Below, one piece after another: positions 1 through 10,865 of a stretch of DNA of 64,000 nt. Where the stretch lies: the NCBI GenBank assembly GCA_900073065.1, contig FJOG01000038.1:151243-215242 (forward strand), in the 5' to 3' direction. Position 1 is the first letter of the stretch. Each line of letters starts with the position of its first letter. The notes below the pieces were generated by a model. That model had not been told where the DNA came from, did no database searches, and saw only the letters and a list, made by a program, of their open reading frames with translations. The position numbers were made by a program, and so were the translations under genes. This DNA is from Phialocephala subalpina (taxonomy: Eukaryota > Ascomycota > Leotiomycetes > Helotiales > Mollisiaceae).

Positions 1-360
1 GCTTGCCCCAAGAAACTCCGTACCCATGTCAGCTGATAATTAATTAATACTTCGCTCTCGTATCCTCGGCCTCACGACGAAGATGCAAGATTCGGTGAGT
101 GCGACTCAATCACAGCAGACATGGCTTTCATGGGGGCTTCCTGCACCTCGACTACCATTGACTGGAACTTCCCGTCTGAGCTTCTTGTACTCCGATCGAA
201 GTGAGGCTCGATTGACAATTACTAATTGAACCTTTCAGCACCTTGATCTTGGTGGGTCAAAAGGTCTCCCATGGCCCGCTTCTTTCTGGTTGCATCGTGA
301 AACATTGTTTTATCTGGCCTATGTCTCATTGCGAAACAATCACAATCATTTCAGAAGGAT
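1..360. other. non-coding left edge
   Basis: No convincing gene is seen here. A 28-codon ORF at about 121-207 on the plus strand has no recognisable motif and may be chance or the tail of a gene outside the window. The stretch just before 361 is taken as the 5' leader of the CorA-like gene. Confidence 0.4.
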
Positions 361-3300
361 ATGGCCACTACCGACTCGGATCAAACTCCTACAGAGATTC
401 TTTGGCGCTTCAAAGAATCTCGTGCCCAATCAGTGTCTTCACAGCGACAAAGCCAGCCGTATTGCGGATTTGGATTAGATGCACCAATCATTGACTTCTA
501 TGAGAATGGATACATTACTGAATTTGCACCCTTGAGCGATGTCCTCCAACAAGGACCCGAGAGAGTGATGTCTGCGGCTTTCGATAGAACGATGAAACAA
601 TTGAAGGAGCAGTTTCCAGACGCATCTCCTTATCTTGGGAACCGAGGTCGTCGAAGGATGAGATGGGTGCACATCCCCGCCAACAATATGGAGTGGGTTG
701 AGGTAGGGCCTCTTATCCAACCGTCAAATGTACGGCATATCTAACATTGCATAAGCGTGTGATCAAGTGTGTGTGGAGGTCAAAAAAGCTGGAGAAGGCC
801 CGCGCCGATACTAGCTCCAAGACCAAAACGCGAAGCGAAGACAAGAAGACCAAGGATGATGCCAGAGATGGCTCAGACGATGCAGTATCAGGAGAAGTCG
901 ATGACATGGCGAATGTTGACAGCGACTATCCTTTGTGTTTGCGACCTGAGTATTGGCGGGATCAGCAACGTGGGTGCATTGAGGTCAGTCGACTTCCCTT
1001 GAGCTACATTTCCCCTTTTGGCACTTTTCAAGAGTTCTACTCGCTGCAATACCAGTAGCAGATATTTGACTCCCGAGTAACTCCCGATATGTCTAAAAGA
1101 AGTATACTGACGCAAGGATGTCGGGTAAACAGCATTGTGCCAGCCACCCCCTCTACGCGAGGCATATGGTCCCATTCTTTACACCGGTACCAAGCAGTAC
1201 GTTCAATGTTTACAGGCTCGCTCCATATTCATCTGTGAGACTACGGAGAGCTGATTGATACAGGTGTCGAGAGTGCTACAACTTCCAAGCTTGAGCCCAA
1301 ACAAGAGATAAAGACGAAGAAGTCAGCGCGGGCTGGTAACAAGTCTCCACAGAACATCCCAACAGAGAAATCCAACATGGTGCTCTTCGTAAGCTTCGTC
1401 GTTACAATGGAACATGTTTTCAATGTTGGCTGATACTCCAATAGATGCCGTACATCCACTGGGCAACTAGCGGTAACCTCATGACCGAAAGGAACACGTT
1501 GATCAGAAGTCTAGCGAAAGCGTTCAAAGCCAAAGATTACCATCGCCCGGATTACGAGGAGGTTGACAAAATGAAAATTCCTCCGAAGCTCAAGATGATG
1601 AAAGCCTTCCTCTTTCCCGAAAACGATCGTTGTTTGCACATCCGAAGGACATTGGACCAATTCTACTACAGCACCCTGCCCCAAGCTTTGGCAGACGAGA
1701 GGACTATTGACCAGGTCGTCTATCGATTTGCGACGAAGCAGCAACAGAAATACCGCGAAGAAAAAGCAAGGGGTGCGAAGAGGAAGACACCGAAGACTAC
1801 AGAAACAGAGAGTGGCAAGACTTCTTTCGACGACAGGAACTCCCTCAAGAGTCGGACAATTCAGGTTGCCACAAAAGAGATCCACGAGCAGCAGGAAGGG
1901 GACGAAGAGCTCGACGAACCCGACTGGGATCCTCCGAAAGTCATGATGGTGAATCAATTATGGATGTGGGTCATCGATGGGGGTAAGTTGAATTGTTGCT
2001 GTCACACAACAGAACTAATTCCAACTATAGACACCGTCGTGACGAGCTTTCCAGCGAAGCTGAAATCAGATCTTGATTACTTCAAGGAGAGAACCGAAGA
2101 GAAGCCTCTGGACGGGAAGGACGCATCTGACTACACTCAAGGTGACAAGATATACGACTCTACAGACATCTGGAGAGCAGTCTTCAGAGAGTTCAGATTG
2201 AACACGGAGTATGGGAAAAGAAGTCAGAAGTCGGCACTTGATCTGGCGTGGACCATCGCCGATCAGGCGGCGGGGGTCTTTCACAAGCGGAACCTCCATC
2301 CTCACCTTCAGTTCATCGAGATGTTTGACATGGAAATTAATGAGATCGTAAGTCACCAGACTCCTGTTCGAAGATATCCTAGTGTCTTCACGAGAACGAC
2401 TGATCTGACTGCTGACCTGTCGATGCATGTAGGCTTTCAAACAAGCAGAAGCATTCAACACTTTTACCACGAACGTTCAATTAGCCCATACTGCCAATGA
2501 GGCAAGCATGTAAGAGTTGATTTACAAGCACCAATGCTGACTTCAAGGTTATAGCTTGGGAAAGTTCTCTCGTCTCTTGACTTTTTCCAGAAAGAGTTGT
2601 TCTCGATTAAGCATGTAAGTTCTGAATCTTCCAGATCTGTACAAGCTATCGACTGAATGACTTTTACAGATCCCGGGCTGGCAAGAAAAATTCAATAAAC
2701 TTGGAGTCTACTTCAGAAGGAAATTGGAGGTATGATTTCCATTGTCCCCGGTGCCCTTGAGGTTTGGATGCAAGGCTGATCAGCGCGAAAGTACATTGCA
2801 AACTGTACTGAGCACAACCTCGACTCAGACGGCTGCAATCGGGCACCAGGGAGGCGTATGTATGTTCCACTGATGCATGAAGACGAAAGCACCAATCAGA
2901 AACAGACATTTGTGAGTTCCCGTCCTCTCCTTCAGTCGTCTTCAATCCAGTGCACTAACATGACCCCAGCCTGAAGAGTTGGGCTACGAGTACCATCAAT
3001 TTGCAGAACTCCTTGAAAATTCTCACTCGGTTTGTTACCAATGATGCCTAGGATCTCAATGAAATGCCTTTCTGACTTCTTGTAGCTCAAGGTCATCATC
3101 GACAATCTCGACGCCGCAAACGCAGACCTCGATACTTCTATGGCAGCCATTGACTCCTCTATACCAGCTTTAGATACGACTGATGACGAGATCGAATCTG
3201 CAAACGCTCATCTCGATCAAGCAAAACAGACACTCGAAGAAGCAGGCGAAAGCTTGAAAATGAGATTAGTCAAGCTGCTCAACGCAAAGGAACATCTCGA

Positions 3301-4426
3301 ACACGCCATTTCGAGCCTCGATACAGCCAAGGACAATTTGTCAGTTGATACAATCAGTGTCATTGGCGATAACCTAGACTTCGCCCAGTCTCATATCGAC
3401 TTTGCGAAGTATGAGCTCAATTACGATATAATGCCTTTTCTGGAGTTGTTGTTCACACGGCTCGAGGCAAGAGTCGAGGAGGCTTCAACAACAGCCTGTC
3501 TCAACACAGACTTCGACGCCTTCATTCAAACTGCCAAGAAGTCACTCGACGCCTATACTGACATGATCATGGACGATCTTTTCGACATCAGAACAGAAGC
3601 AAGTCTAGTCAGAGAAATCAAAGACATTCTCGATGAACTCAACATCATTCAAACAATCAAAAGACAGCAGGAATCTGTCATCGAGCCTTTTAGAGTCCAG
3701 ATGTTCCAAGCTGTCTCGAAGAACAAGCAAAGAGATTTCTATGATTGCACCCGACTCGGCAACCATGTGGGCGAGCTTCGCCGAACAGCTGAGAGTACTT
3801 ACGCTGCTCTTCGGGATCTGCTAGACCTGAAGCAAAAAGAAGCCAGTGCAATTGAAGCTCGATCAGCAAGCAAGGACGCCAAAGCATCCGCAGCGCAAGC
3901 TGAAGCGTCGACATCACTCTCTGCCGAGACAGTGAGGCAAGGATGGAGTATCATGGTCTTCACGATCGTGACAATCGTCTTCGTATGAAATCAGCTCCAC
4001 GTCAACGTAGAGGCAAACACGCTAACAACTCGCAGCTTCCACTTTCGTTCTTCACCAGTCTCTTCGGAATGAATGTGAGCTGACTTCTCACGATGACTCC
4101 TTCCCAGAACACGCTGTGGCTAACACATACAAAAGGCAAAGGAAATCCTAGCCGGCAACTTCACCCTGGGATACTTCTCCGCGATAATGTGGCCCATCTC
4201 CTTCGTCGTGATCTGTTTCTCCCTCGGCCTAGCCCTCAACATCGAGTTCAGACTCCTGACCCATCTAACGATAAGGAACATCTTGTACTACACGGGAATG
4301 ACTAAGCTTTGGACAATGCGATTCTTCATGGGTGGTGCTATTGAGAAGATCATGAAAGCGGTTGAGAGGGAGAAGGCGAGACGAGCGACTAGCTCTGCGC
4401 ATAAGAAGTGGGAGGCTGGGATGTAA
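361..4426 (+). CDS. CorA-like membrane protein, multi-exon, with LD-rich coiled coil
   Basis: This is a fungal relative of the CorA Mg2+ transporter family, in a large cytosolic-domain form. Resolved exons include 361-702, 756-983, 1133-1196, 1264-1388, 1445-1982, 2031-2347, one starting at 2433, about 3087-3982, 4036-4074 and 4136-4426; the phases agree where checked. Several small exons between 2433 and 3087 are less certain. Family signatures in order are RWVHIPANNMEWVE, RPEYWR, MVLFMPYIHW, RRTLDQFYYSTL and VNQLWMWVIDG. The last exons encode the first membrane helix (WSIMVFTIVTIVF), then LPLSFFTSLFGMN, then a second helix. GMN is the selectivity signature of CorA channels, often lost in fungal relatives. 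The 3087-3700 part encodes repeated LD/heptad-like segments (about NLDAANADLD onward), predicted coiled coil. Transport activity is inferred, not shown; many fungal members have unknown roles. Confidence 0.85.
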
Positions 4427-4645
4427 ATGTCTGTCTGCGCTTGCAAGATATGGGTACGTACCGTTGTCTAGGATCTGGAGTTGGTGGATTAGGCGTTGTT
4501 GGATCAAGTTCTCCTGTAACGAAATAATGAAGGAATGATAATGAAATGATTACCCAAGTGTGCAAGTGTGTTCCCAACTCCTTCGCTCACAACCCAAACT
4601 CCAACTCCCCTTGTTGTACACTTCTCAACACCTCCTCATCAACCC

Positions 4646-5122
4646 CTACTGATTCCTATAAAAGTCCGTCCCTCGATGCCCAGCGTCTGTTGGGTGTTCA
4701 TACAACAAATCCTTCTCACCCCCATACCCACTCCCAGCATACATCCCCTCCCCTTGCGGAGGAATATACGCCGCACCCGCTTGCAACATCAGTGGCCTCG
4801 GCATTCCCACCCTCTCTCCTCCACCCATGCCCATACCCTCACCACTCTGAACCATAGGTCTAGCCTCCTCATCCCCATCCACCCCTGTCTCCCTCAACTG
4901 TGTACCCTGTCTCGCCTTCCTCTTCTTCCGTCGATCGTACCAGACAGCGAAGACGATTAGGATGAGGAGGATGGCGCCGCCAACTGCTGCTCCGACTATC
5001 TTGCCGAGCTTGGAGGTGGGGTGTTTTTTCGCGTTGGATTCTGTGACGGCGGTGCCGGCAACGGCGCCGAGAACGCCGGGGTTGACCGCTGCGTAGTGGA
5101 GGGCGCGGAGGGCGAGAGTCAT
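4646..5122 (-). CDS. small single-pass membrane protein
   Basis: About 158 residues if it starts at the ATG at 5122. The frame stays open to 5350, but that extension is low in complexity (a run of His/Arg) and looks like leader. A polar N-terminus is followed by the glycine-rich membrane helix VGAAVGGAILLILIVFAVWY. A basic stop-transfer cluster (DRRKKRKARQ) follows, then an acidic, Gly/Met-rich tail. The topology suggests the basic side lies in the cytosol. It resembles many fungal SKG6-type or sensor-like single-helix proteins in layout, but I recognise no domain. It is read towards the CorA-like gene, so the two are convergent, 220 bp apart. Confidence 0.6.
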   Translation of the reverse strand: MTLALRALHYAAVNPGVLGAVAGTAVTESNAKKHPTSKLGKIVGAAVGGAILLILIVFAVWYDRRKKRKARQGTQLRETGVDGDEEARPMVQSGEGMGMGGGERVGMPRPLMLQAGAAYIPPQGEGMYAGSGYGGEKDLLYEHPTDAGHRGTDFYRNQ

Positions 5123-5997
5123 GATGGCAGGTGAGATATTGTCGGTTTCGAAGTACTTGAATCGGGCCGGGGAGGGACTCGACGACTGTATCTTCGTTGA
5201 TTGATACGCGGCGAAGACTCGATGTCGATGTCGATGTCGTGAGGTCGAGATGCAAGGACCTTTTGTTGAGAACTTGAAGTGTCCACCGACAGTCTTGAAG
5301 TCAAACTTGAGCAGCGAACACAAGCTTTCTAATATTCTCAACCATCTCACTGTACACGGCCGCCAGGATCAATAAATAGATCCCACTTGCGCCGTGCCTT
5401 ACAGTTGATCAGTAAGCTCGGCCATGTCCAGCCATTGACAGTTTTTCCAACATTCCCACTTCGGGTCAACGACTCGAATGAAAAGCATTAGCCAAGGCTA
5501 ATTTTAGATGATTATGTCAGAACCGTAAACTTGGGACTGCTCTGATTGGCTTCGTTGAGAGCTGATTGTGCCTGGGGTAGGAGCGGCCGACGTGAGGCTG
5601 AGGCTTATTTTGCGGATGTCTCTTGGCCGAGTGGAATGCTTAGCGAGCATTGTCCAGAAATGGGAAATGTCATTCCAATCGCTAGCAATCGGTTGTGCTG
5701 AGCAAATGAAATGAAGATAAAGGGACAGGTGCTGGCTGAAACACCAACGGAAAGCTCTCTAGCACGTGCGGGTAGTGGCTAGCCAAGATCCAGTTCGCTA
5801 CCGAAGGAGCAGCTCAACTACTCGCTGTATTCCGGCTCTTCGATATCTCTGCTTTCCGCAGCTAAGAGATTTGAAAATTGATAAACTCATTGCTATCGCC
5901 TCGACCAACAAAGGAAATTCAAGCCAAGCGAGATCACAAAATGAGAAACTAAAAGGTTGGGATCGCGGTACTAATCGACCAGGCTCAAAGCAGAACT
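5123..5997. other. intergenic, no gene seen
   Basis: Contains the likely promoter of the small membrane protein gene on the minus strand. Only short unsupported ORFs are present. Confidence 0.4.
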
Positions 5998-6247
5998 GTT
6001 CCACCGAAACATTCAAGCACAACGACTCGCACTACTCGGAGCTAACATTTCAACTTCATATCCAGCTTCATTAGAACGCCATGCTGACATATATTCCAAT
6101 CATAGCTCCCGATCCCTCCCAATCCACCTCACCGACACAAGCGAAGACGTCGCAAGAGCAGGAAGTGAGCATGCGCGGCGGAGACCGTGGAGGATGTTGC
6201 CCTGGACGGTTATGCTTCATCATCCCGTGCCCTCTCCCTTGTGATTT
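5998..6247. repeat. 250-bp exact tandem duplication, copy 1
   Basis: The sequence from about 5998 recurs exactly 250 bp downstream (for example ccaccgaaacattcaagcac at 6001 and 6251). I saw no difference between the copies. 250 is not a multiple of three, so any reading frame through both copies changes phase. It may be a recent local duplication or an assembly artefact. Confidence 0.9.
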
Positions 6248-6497
6248 GTTCCACCGAAACATTCAAGCACAACGACTCGCACTACTCGGAGCTAACATTT
6301 CAACTTCATATCCAGCTTCATTAGAACGCCATGCTGACATATATTCCAATCATAGCTCCCGATCCCTCCCAATCCACCTCACCGACACAAGCGAAGACGT
6401 CGCAAGAGCAGGAAGTGAGCATGCGCGGCGGAGACCGTGGAGGATGTTGCCCTGGACGGTTATGCTTCATCATCCCGTGCCCTCTCCCTTGTGATTT
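6248..6497. repeat. 250-bp exact tandem duplication, copy 2
   Basis: Second copy of the unit beginning at 5998. Identity ends at 6498, where T replaces the G at the matching point (6248), and the sequence then diverges. One frame reads about 78 codons (IQAQRLALLGANISTSYPAS onward). It recalls faintly the N-terminus of FAD-linked oxidases (TSEDVARA), but too weakly to call a gene. Confidence 0.9.
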
Positions 6498-7947
6498 TTT
6501 CCATGACAAGTAATTGCGAGACTTCCTTCGACCTATAATTGGTGAAACCGTTCCGAAAGACTTGGGTTTGGCTTCTTGCGTGTGTATCTTCTCCTCTGAT
6601 GTGCTCGAGACGGTGCATATGCCAGCTATCTGTCACACAGACTTGACTAGGTTGAGGGGGCCTAAGAGCGAAGCCAGCAAAGCCCAACCTAACAGCTACT
6701 CTCGCATGAACATGGACGACATTTGTCAAGAGCAAAATCCATTTAGCAAGACAGAGCTGCTCCCCAAGCCAATGGCAGATCAGTAGAGATGTAAAGCTAC
6801 GCCAATGCATAGACCGATGAACACGTCGATGTTTGTAGCCTGGATCCGAGCGGACCCGTGAACGAAGGTTAGATATGAGGGGCTATTTTATACGGGCTAC
6901 TCCACACTTCTTCTATTTCTAAGAAATGGGACCAGATTCCAGAATATGTAGGACATGATCTTTGTGTATATCTATTTCCTTTGACATCGATATTAACTCC
7001 CTGTCTTGGAGAGCAGTATCACTTGGATACTCGAATATCAATACCTCCTTCTAACTTATCACAGCCAAGCAGGTAGGTTGTTGCTACAAACGACCCCGAA
7101 GTCTTCAACCAGAGCCACCTTAAACGTGAAGGGGGCGGTATGAAACAAGATTCTAATCGTGATATTTTTGCTGCTCCTTCTTTCTGTTTCGATCTTTGAG
7201 GAAATTCCACAGTTGTCTGTAAAGATGAAAGTCAAAAGACTGACAAGGACAGATTCCCTAAAAGCAGCAACTTCTTGTATTAGCAGAATGATTGTGGTTT
7301 TGAGACTTGATCAAACCTCTTAGGCAATAGGCAGACGAGATCTTTATTCGCACCAGCCGGCACAAATGTGATCCCATACCATCCCCCTACAAAGGTCCTT
7401 CTAGCCACTCTTGAGACCAGATTACCGTCTATCAAGAAAGGAATTATGCTGTGAAGCTGGGCAATGTAAGAGTGAACCGGAGCGGAGTCCGTGGTATATC
7501 GTGAATTATGGCTACCGTTTCCAAGACGGGAGGAAGATGTGGTACCGATGAGGACAGAATTGCACGCCGAGTGGGAGTGCAACCTGGAATTGGTGTTATT
7601 CCGCCGATCTTGTTCGAGATACCCACCCTTCTAACCTATTCCAAAATCCCCTTCTCTTTGATTCCCTTTCAATAAACCACATGAGCGGAAACAGTTTATT
7701 TGCTTTTTTCCCAAATCGTCCAACGATTATTCCTTGAGGTTCTCCTTTGACTAGGTAGATTGCAAGACACTCCGTCCTCTATACATTTCTAACCTATTTA
7801 CCGACCCTACCAAATTCGGTGTGTCTTCTGCTCATTGGGTTTCTTAACCCACTTCCCGCCGTCTCCCAGTCTTCCTTCTGTGGATCGACCTCTAGTTTTG
7901 GCGTAATCATTAAATGTCGCATTTCTCAGTTGAGTTGACGGAAATAG
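6498..7947. other. intergenic, no gene seen
   Basis: About 1.4 kb with only short ORFs on both strands, none with a motif or a plausible splice pattern. Confidence 0.4.
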
Positions 7948-9322
7948 TTATAACTTCGATACTCCAAAGCCTCCCATTGAAGTATCCTTGACCCCAATAT
8001 ACTCCTTGCCTATACCCTCAACCTCTGCAACACCAGTCAATGCCATTGTCTTCGTAAGCTCCCTCTCCAAAATATGAATCACACTCTCCACCCCCTCCTG
8101 CCCCTTATACCCCAAACCCCACAGTACCGGTCTCCCCAACAACACAAAATCCGCCCCCATCGCCAACGCCTCGAGAACATCCGCACCATGTCTAACTCCT
8201 CCATCAAAGATAACCGGGATACTATTCCTCTTCCCTCTTTCAGACACATTGGTAGCGAGCGCTGAATGAATAGCAGGCAAAGCCTCAAGTGTCGAACACA
8301 CCTCATCAAGCTGTCTCCCCCCATGGTTAGAAACGACAATCGCGTCCGCCCCATGCTCCACCGCTAACAGAGCATCTTCGGGTGTCATGATCCCTTTGAG
8401 AATTATTTTCATCTTTGGAGCTGTGAGTCGAAGAAATGGGATGGTGGTGGACCATGTTAGACTATTGCTGTGGGTACTGCCACCCGCCTGCTCGAGGACG
8501 GTGTCAGCTTCTTCCCGGTACGGGCGTCCATGAGAAGTCGGTTTGCTGTTGGTTTGCGCTCAGTTTGAGAGGAGTGGGGTGGTGGGGAGAGGTTAGAGAG
8601 ATGGAGGCCAGGTGGGAGGACGAGGGGGGTCTTGCGTTCGTTGATGCGGTTTCGGAGCACGGGGGTGTCTACTGTTAGGACGAGGGCTTCATAGCCAGCA
8701 GCTAGAGTTACCAATCTTAGGACAAGACTTACAGAACAGAAATATAGATAATTGGTTGGGCATACCTTCCGCCCGTTTGATCAAGGGAACACTTTCTCTG
8801 GGTCTTTCGTGACATAGAGCTGCATCCAGAAATCAGGATCAAACCCACCAATTGAGCTCTGCTTGCAAGACATAACACTTTCCAAGCTCGTAGTTGACTG
8901 CGAGGACAGTGTCAAATTGACGCCGAGTTTCGCCGCTGCTCTCGCAACATCCATTTACCCTTCACCACCTGCAAGTTTCTGCATCGCGCTTGGTGCGAGG
9001 CCGAACGGGACAGGATAATTGCGGCCAAAAAGAGTGGTGCTGGTGTCGATGGAAGACACATCTTGCATTACTCTGGGGAGGATTTTGAGGCTAAGAAAGG
9101 TCAATTAGGTGTGAGGAAGCTTATGGATGGGGACCGCACGCTTTGAAGGCTGCTTCATTCTCGTGCAACACAGTCTGGCTATCCGCTCCGCACTCGTAGT
9201 AATCCCACACCTCCTTTTTTTATGCGAGTCTTAGCGATTGCCGCAACTTCAGCAACTGTGATAGGATCACTTGGTATTGGTGCGTGAGATGCAGGTTTCT
9301 CGGTGTCGTCCTTCCCACTCAT
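7948..9322 (-). pseudogene. decayed FMN-dependent 2-hydroxy-acid oxidase
   Basis: Read from the minus strand, family blocks appear in the right order but in shifting frames. They are DPITVAEVAAIAKTR, EVWDYYECGADSQTVLHENE, VSSIDTSTTLFGRNYPVPFG, KLGVNLTLSSQSTTSLE, FWMQLYVTKDPEKVFP, AAGYEALVLTVDTPVLRNRI, MKIILKGIMTPEDALLAVEH, AIVVSNHGGRQLDE and FDGGVRHGADVLEALAMGAD. The SNHGGRQLD and phosphate-binding GGVR segments are intact. The breaks are a one-base shift in an A-run (T-run on the plus strand, about 9214-9221), an in-frame TAA at 8955-8957, a one-base shift near 8777-8788 and another near 8510-8525. A normal intron sits near 8710-8765. Intact relatives oxidise lactate, glycolate or mandelate. 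The start at 9322 (MSGKDDTEKPAS) fits the family. Four lesions make a sequencing error unlikely. Confidence 0.88.
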
Positions 9323-9660
9323 GCTTACAAAGTTGTACCGAACGAACGTCTTTACTCGAGTCTTGTCCTAAGAGCGTTATCCGCTGACGCAATACCAAGA
9401 TATAAATGCTGTGTCAAGAAACTCTGCAGAGTTGTCTTGATCACAGTCGTATTCTTGAGTCACTTATCGTCATGCCGGGCCGTTGCCGTGAACCTTCGCT
9501 TAATCAAACCTGGACAGGAGATGGTAAGAAGCCACTCTCCTTAGTAGCTTTTCAGTCTTCGAAGTCGACTAACCTGATCGAGACCCTTCCTTCGTGGTAG
9601 CTGATATACAAGGTGGAGAATGCGTCACGATAAGGGTCTGCTAGTCGACTTTCTCACAGA

Positions 9661-9678
9661 ACGGACATACCCCAATGT
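9661..9678 (+). promoter_or_regulatory. putative cluster operator, site 1 (CGG-N3-TACCCCA)
   Basis: Reads ACGGACATACCCCAATGT. It lies about 166 bp before the start of the carboxymuconolactone decarboxylase-like gene and also between that gene and the divergent oxidase pseudogene. It fits the consensus shared with the other four sites. Confidence 0.6.
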
Positions 9679-9843
9679 TGCCGGCTCAGGGCAACTAAGC
9701 GAGATCTGCCCCGCACTTGCAACCCCACTTTCCTCTTTCACTACTAGTATCGAGGATGAGGAGTAGACGCAGAGCCGCCTTTGCCCACTTCCATCCCTTC
9801 TCTCTCGTATGCTTCTATCCTCAATCTCAGACGATAGACGAAA

Positions 9844-10773
9844 ATGAGTGGTTGGGCCAACGACGAGTTCATGAGCAACTGGGACAAGACCTACGTCTCG
9901 ACCAATCTCAAGGATGGAGCTAAAGCCTACGACGCAGCACTCTTCAAAGATCTTCACAGCGAGCTGAGCAGTAACGAGGAATTACAGAAGTTGAGTTCAG
10001 AGATTCTTGTAAGTCTTTCTATATCTAAATAAATGCTGGTTGGGGTTTAGTGACTAAAACACATCTAAGGTCGTAGCAAGCTGTGCACTCGGTCGCGCCG
10101 ACCTAGTAGGGAAGTGGTTCGACGACCAGACTAAAAGCTCCAGCGCAGAGGAATCGCGAAAACTCTTCGTGAGACTGCGAGAGAGTATCATGTGCGTGTA
10201 TCCCTTTCTCGGCGTACCGGCGTGCATGCCAGCCTGCTACGGGATGATCGGGGTTCTCGAGCGGAAAGGACAAGCGTATGGCGACACGACGAGACTACGG
10301 AAACCGTTCATGGATGAGGAGGATGTGGAGAAGGGACGCAAACTCAGAGCTACTATCTACTCATCTGCCGGGAACTCGGGGATATTCGCTCTGATGGATA
10401 AGTACTTTCCAGATCTTTGTAAGTTCCTCTTTACCTTTGGATGAGAAGGGATTCGTAACCGAGAGTGCTGATGATTGTGAAAGATGGCGCATCTACTGCA
10501 ATTACTTGGGGATATCTCATATCAAAGGCTAATGAGGAGATCTTTGAGATGAAGGAATCTCATCTTCTTGTGTTGACGACTATTTGTGGACTCGGGGCTA
10601 CGAGACAGATGGGAAGCCATATAAAGGCCACTATTGGCATCGGAAACACGGTAGCAAATGTCAAGACTTTGATCTCGGTGGTATCCCGGCTTGCAATTTG
10701 GGCCGAGAAGCCTTTCAAGGTACCGGATGTGGATGCGTTGGCTGAACAAGTCAGGCAGGCTGCTAAAGTTTAA
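9844..10773 (+). CDS. carboxymuconolactone decarboxylase / AhpD-like protein
   Basis: Three exons: 9844-10008, 10070-10418 and 10484-10773, giving 267 residues with consistent phases. The protein begins MSGWANDEFMSNWDKTYVST. It contains RLRESIMCVYPFLGVPACMP and YGASTAITWGYLISKANEEI, then ESHLLVLTTICGLGATRQMG and SHIKATIGIGNTVANVKTLI. These are the layout of the fungal carboxymuconolactone decarboxylase-like group with an all-helical AhpD fold. No classic CxxC pair of AhpD is evident, so peroxidase activity is doubtful. In bacteria the family includes decarboxylases of the protocatechuate branch of the beta-ketoadipate pathway; that exact reaction is not established here. The operator-like site upstream and the neighbours point to aromatic or ring-cleavage product metabolism. 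Confidence 0.8.
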
Positions 10774-10865
10774 CCATCAAGCAGAGCTTCAATGTCATCA
10801 CGAATAAAACATGGATTACGGAAACGTGGATTTTGAAGATTGCAGATAATGTGGCAAGTAACAGA

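Noticed and set aside
6248..6497. Fragment of an FAD-linked oxidase in the 250-bp repeat
   Set aside because: Only a loose TSEDVARA-like resemblance; no FAD-binding His or Gly motif.
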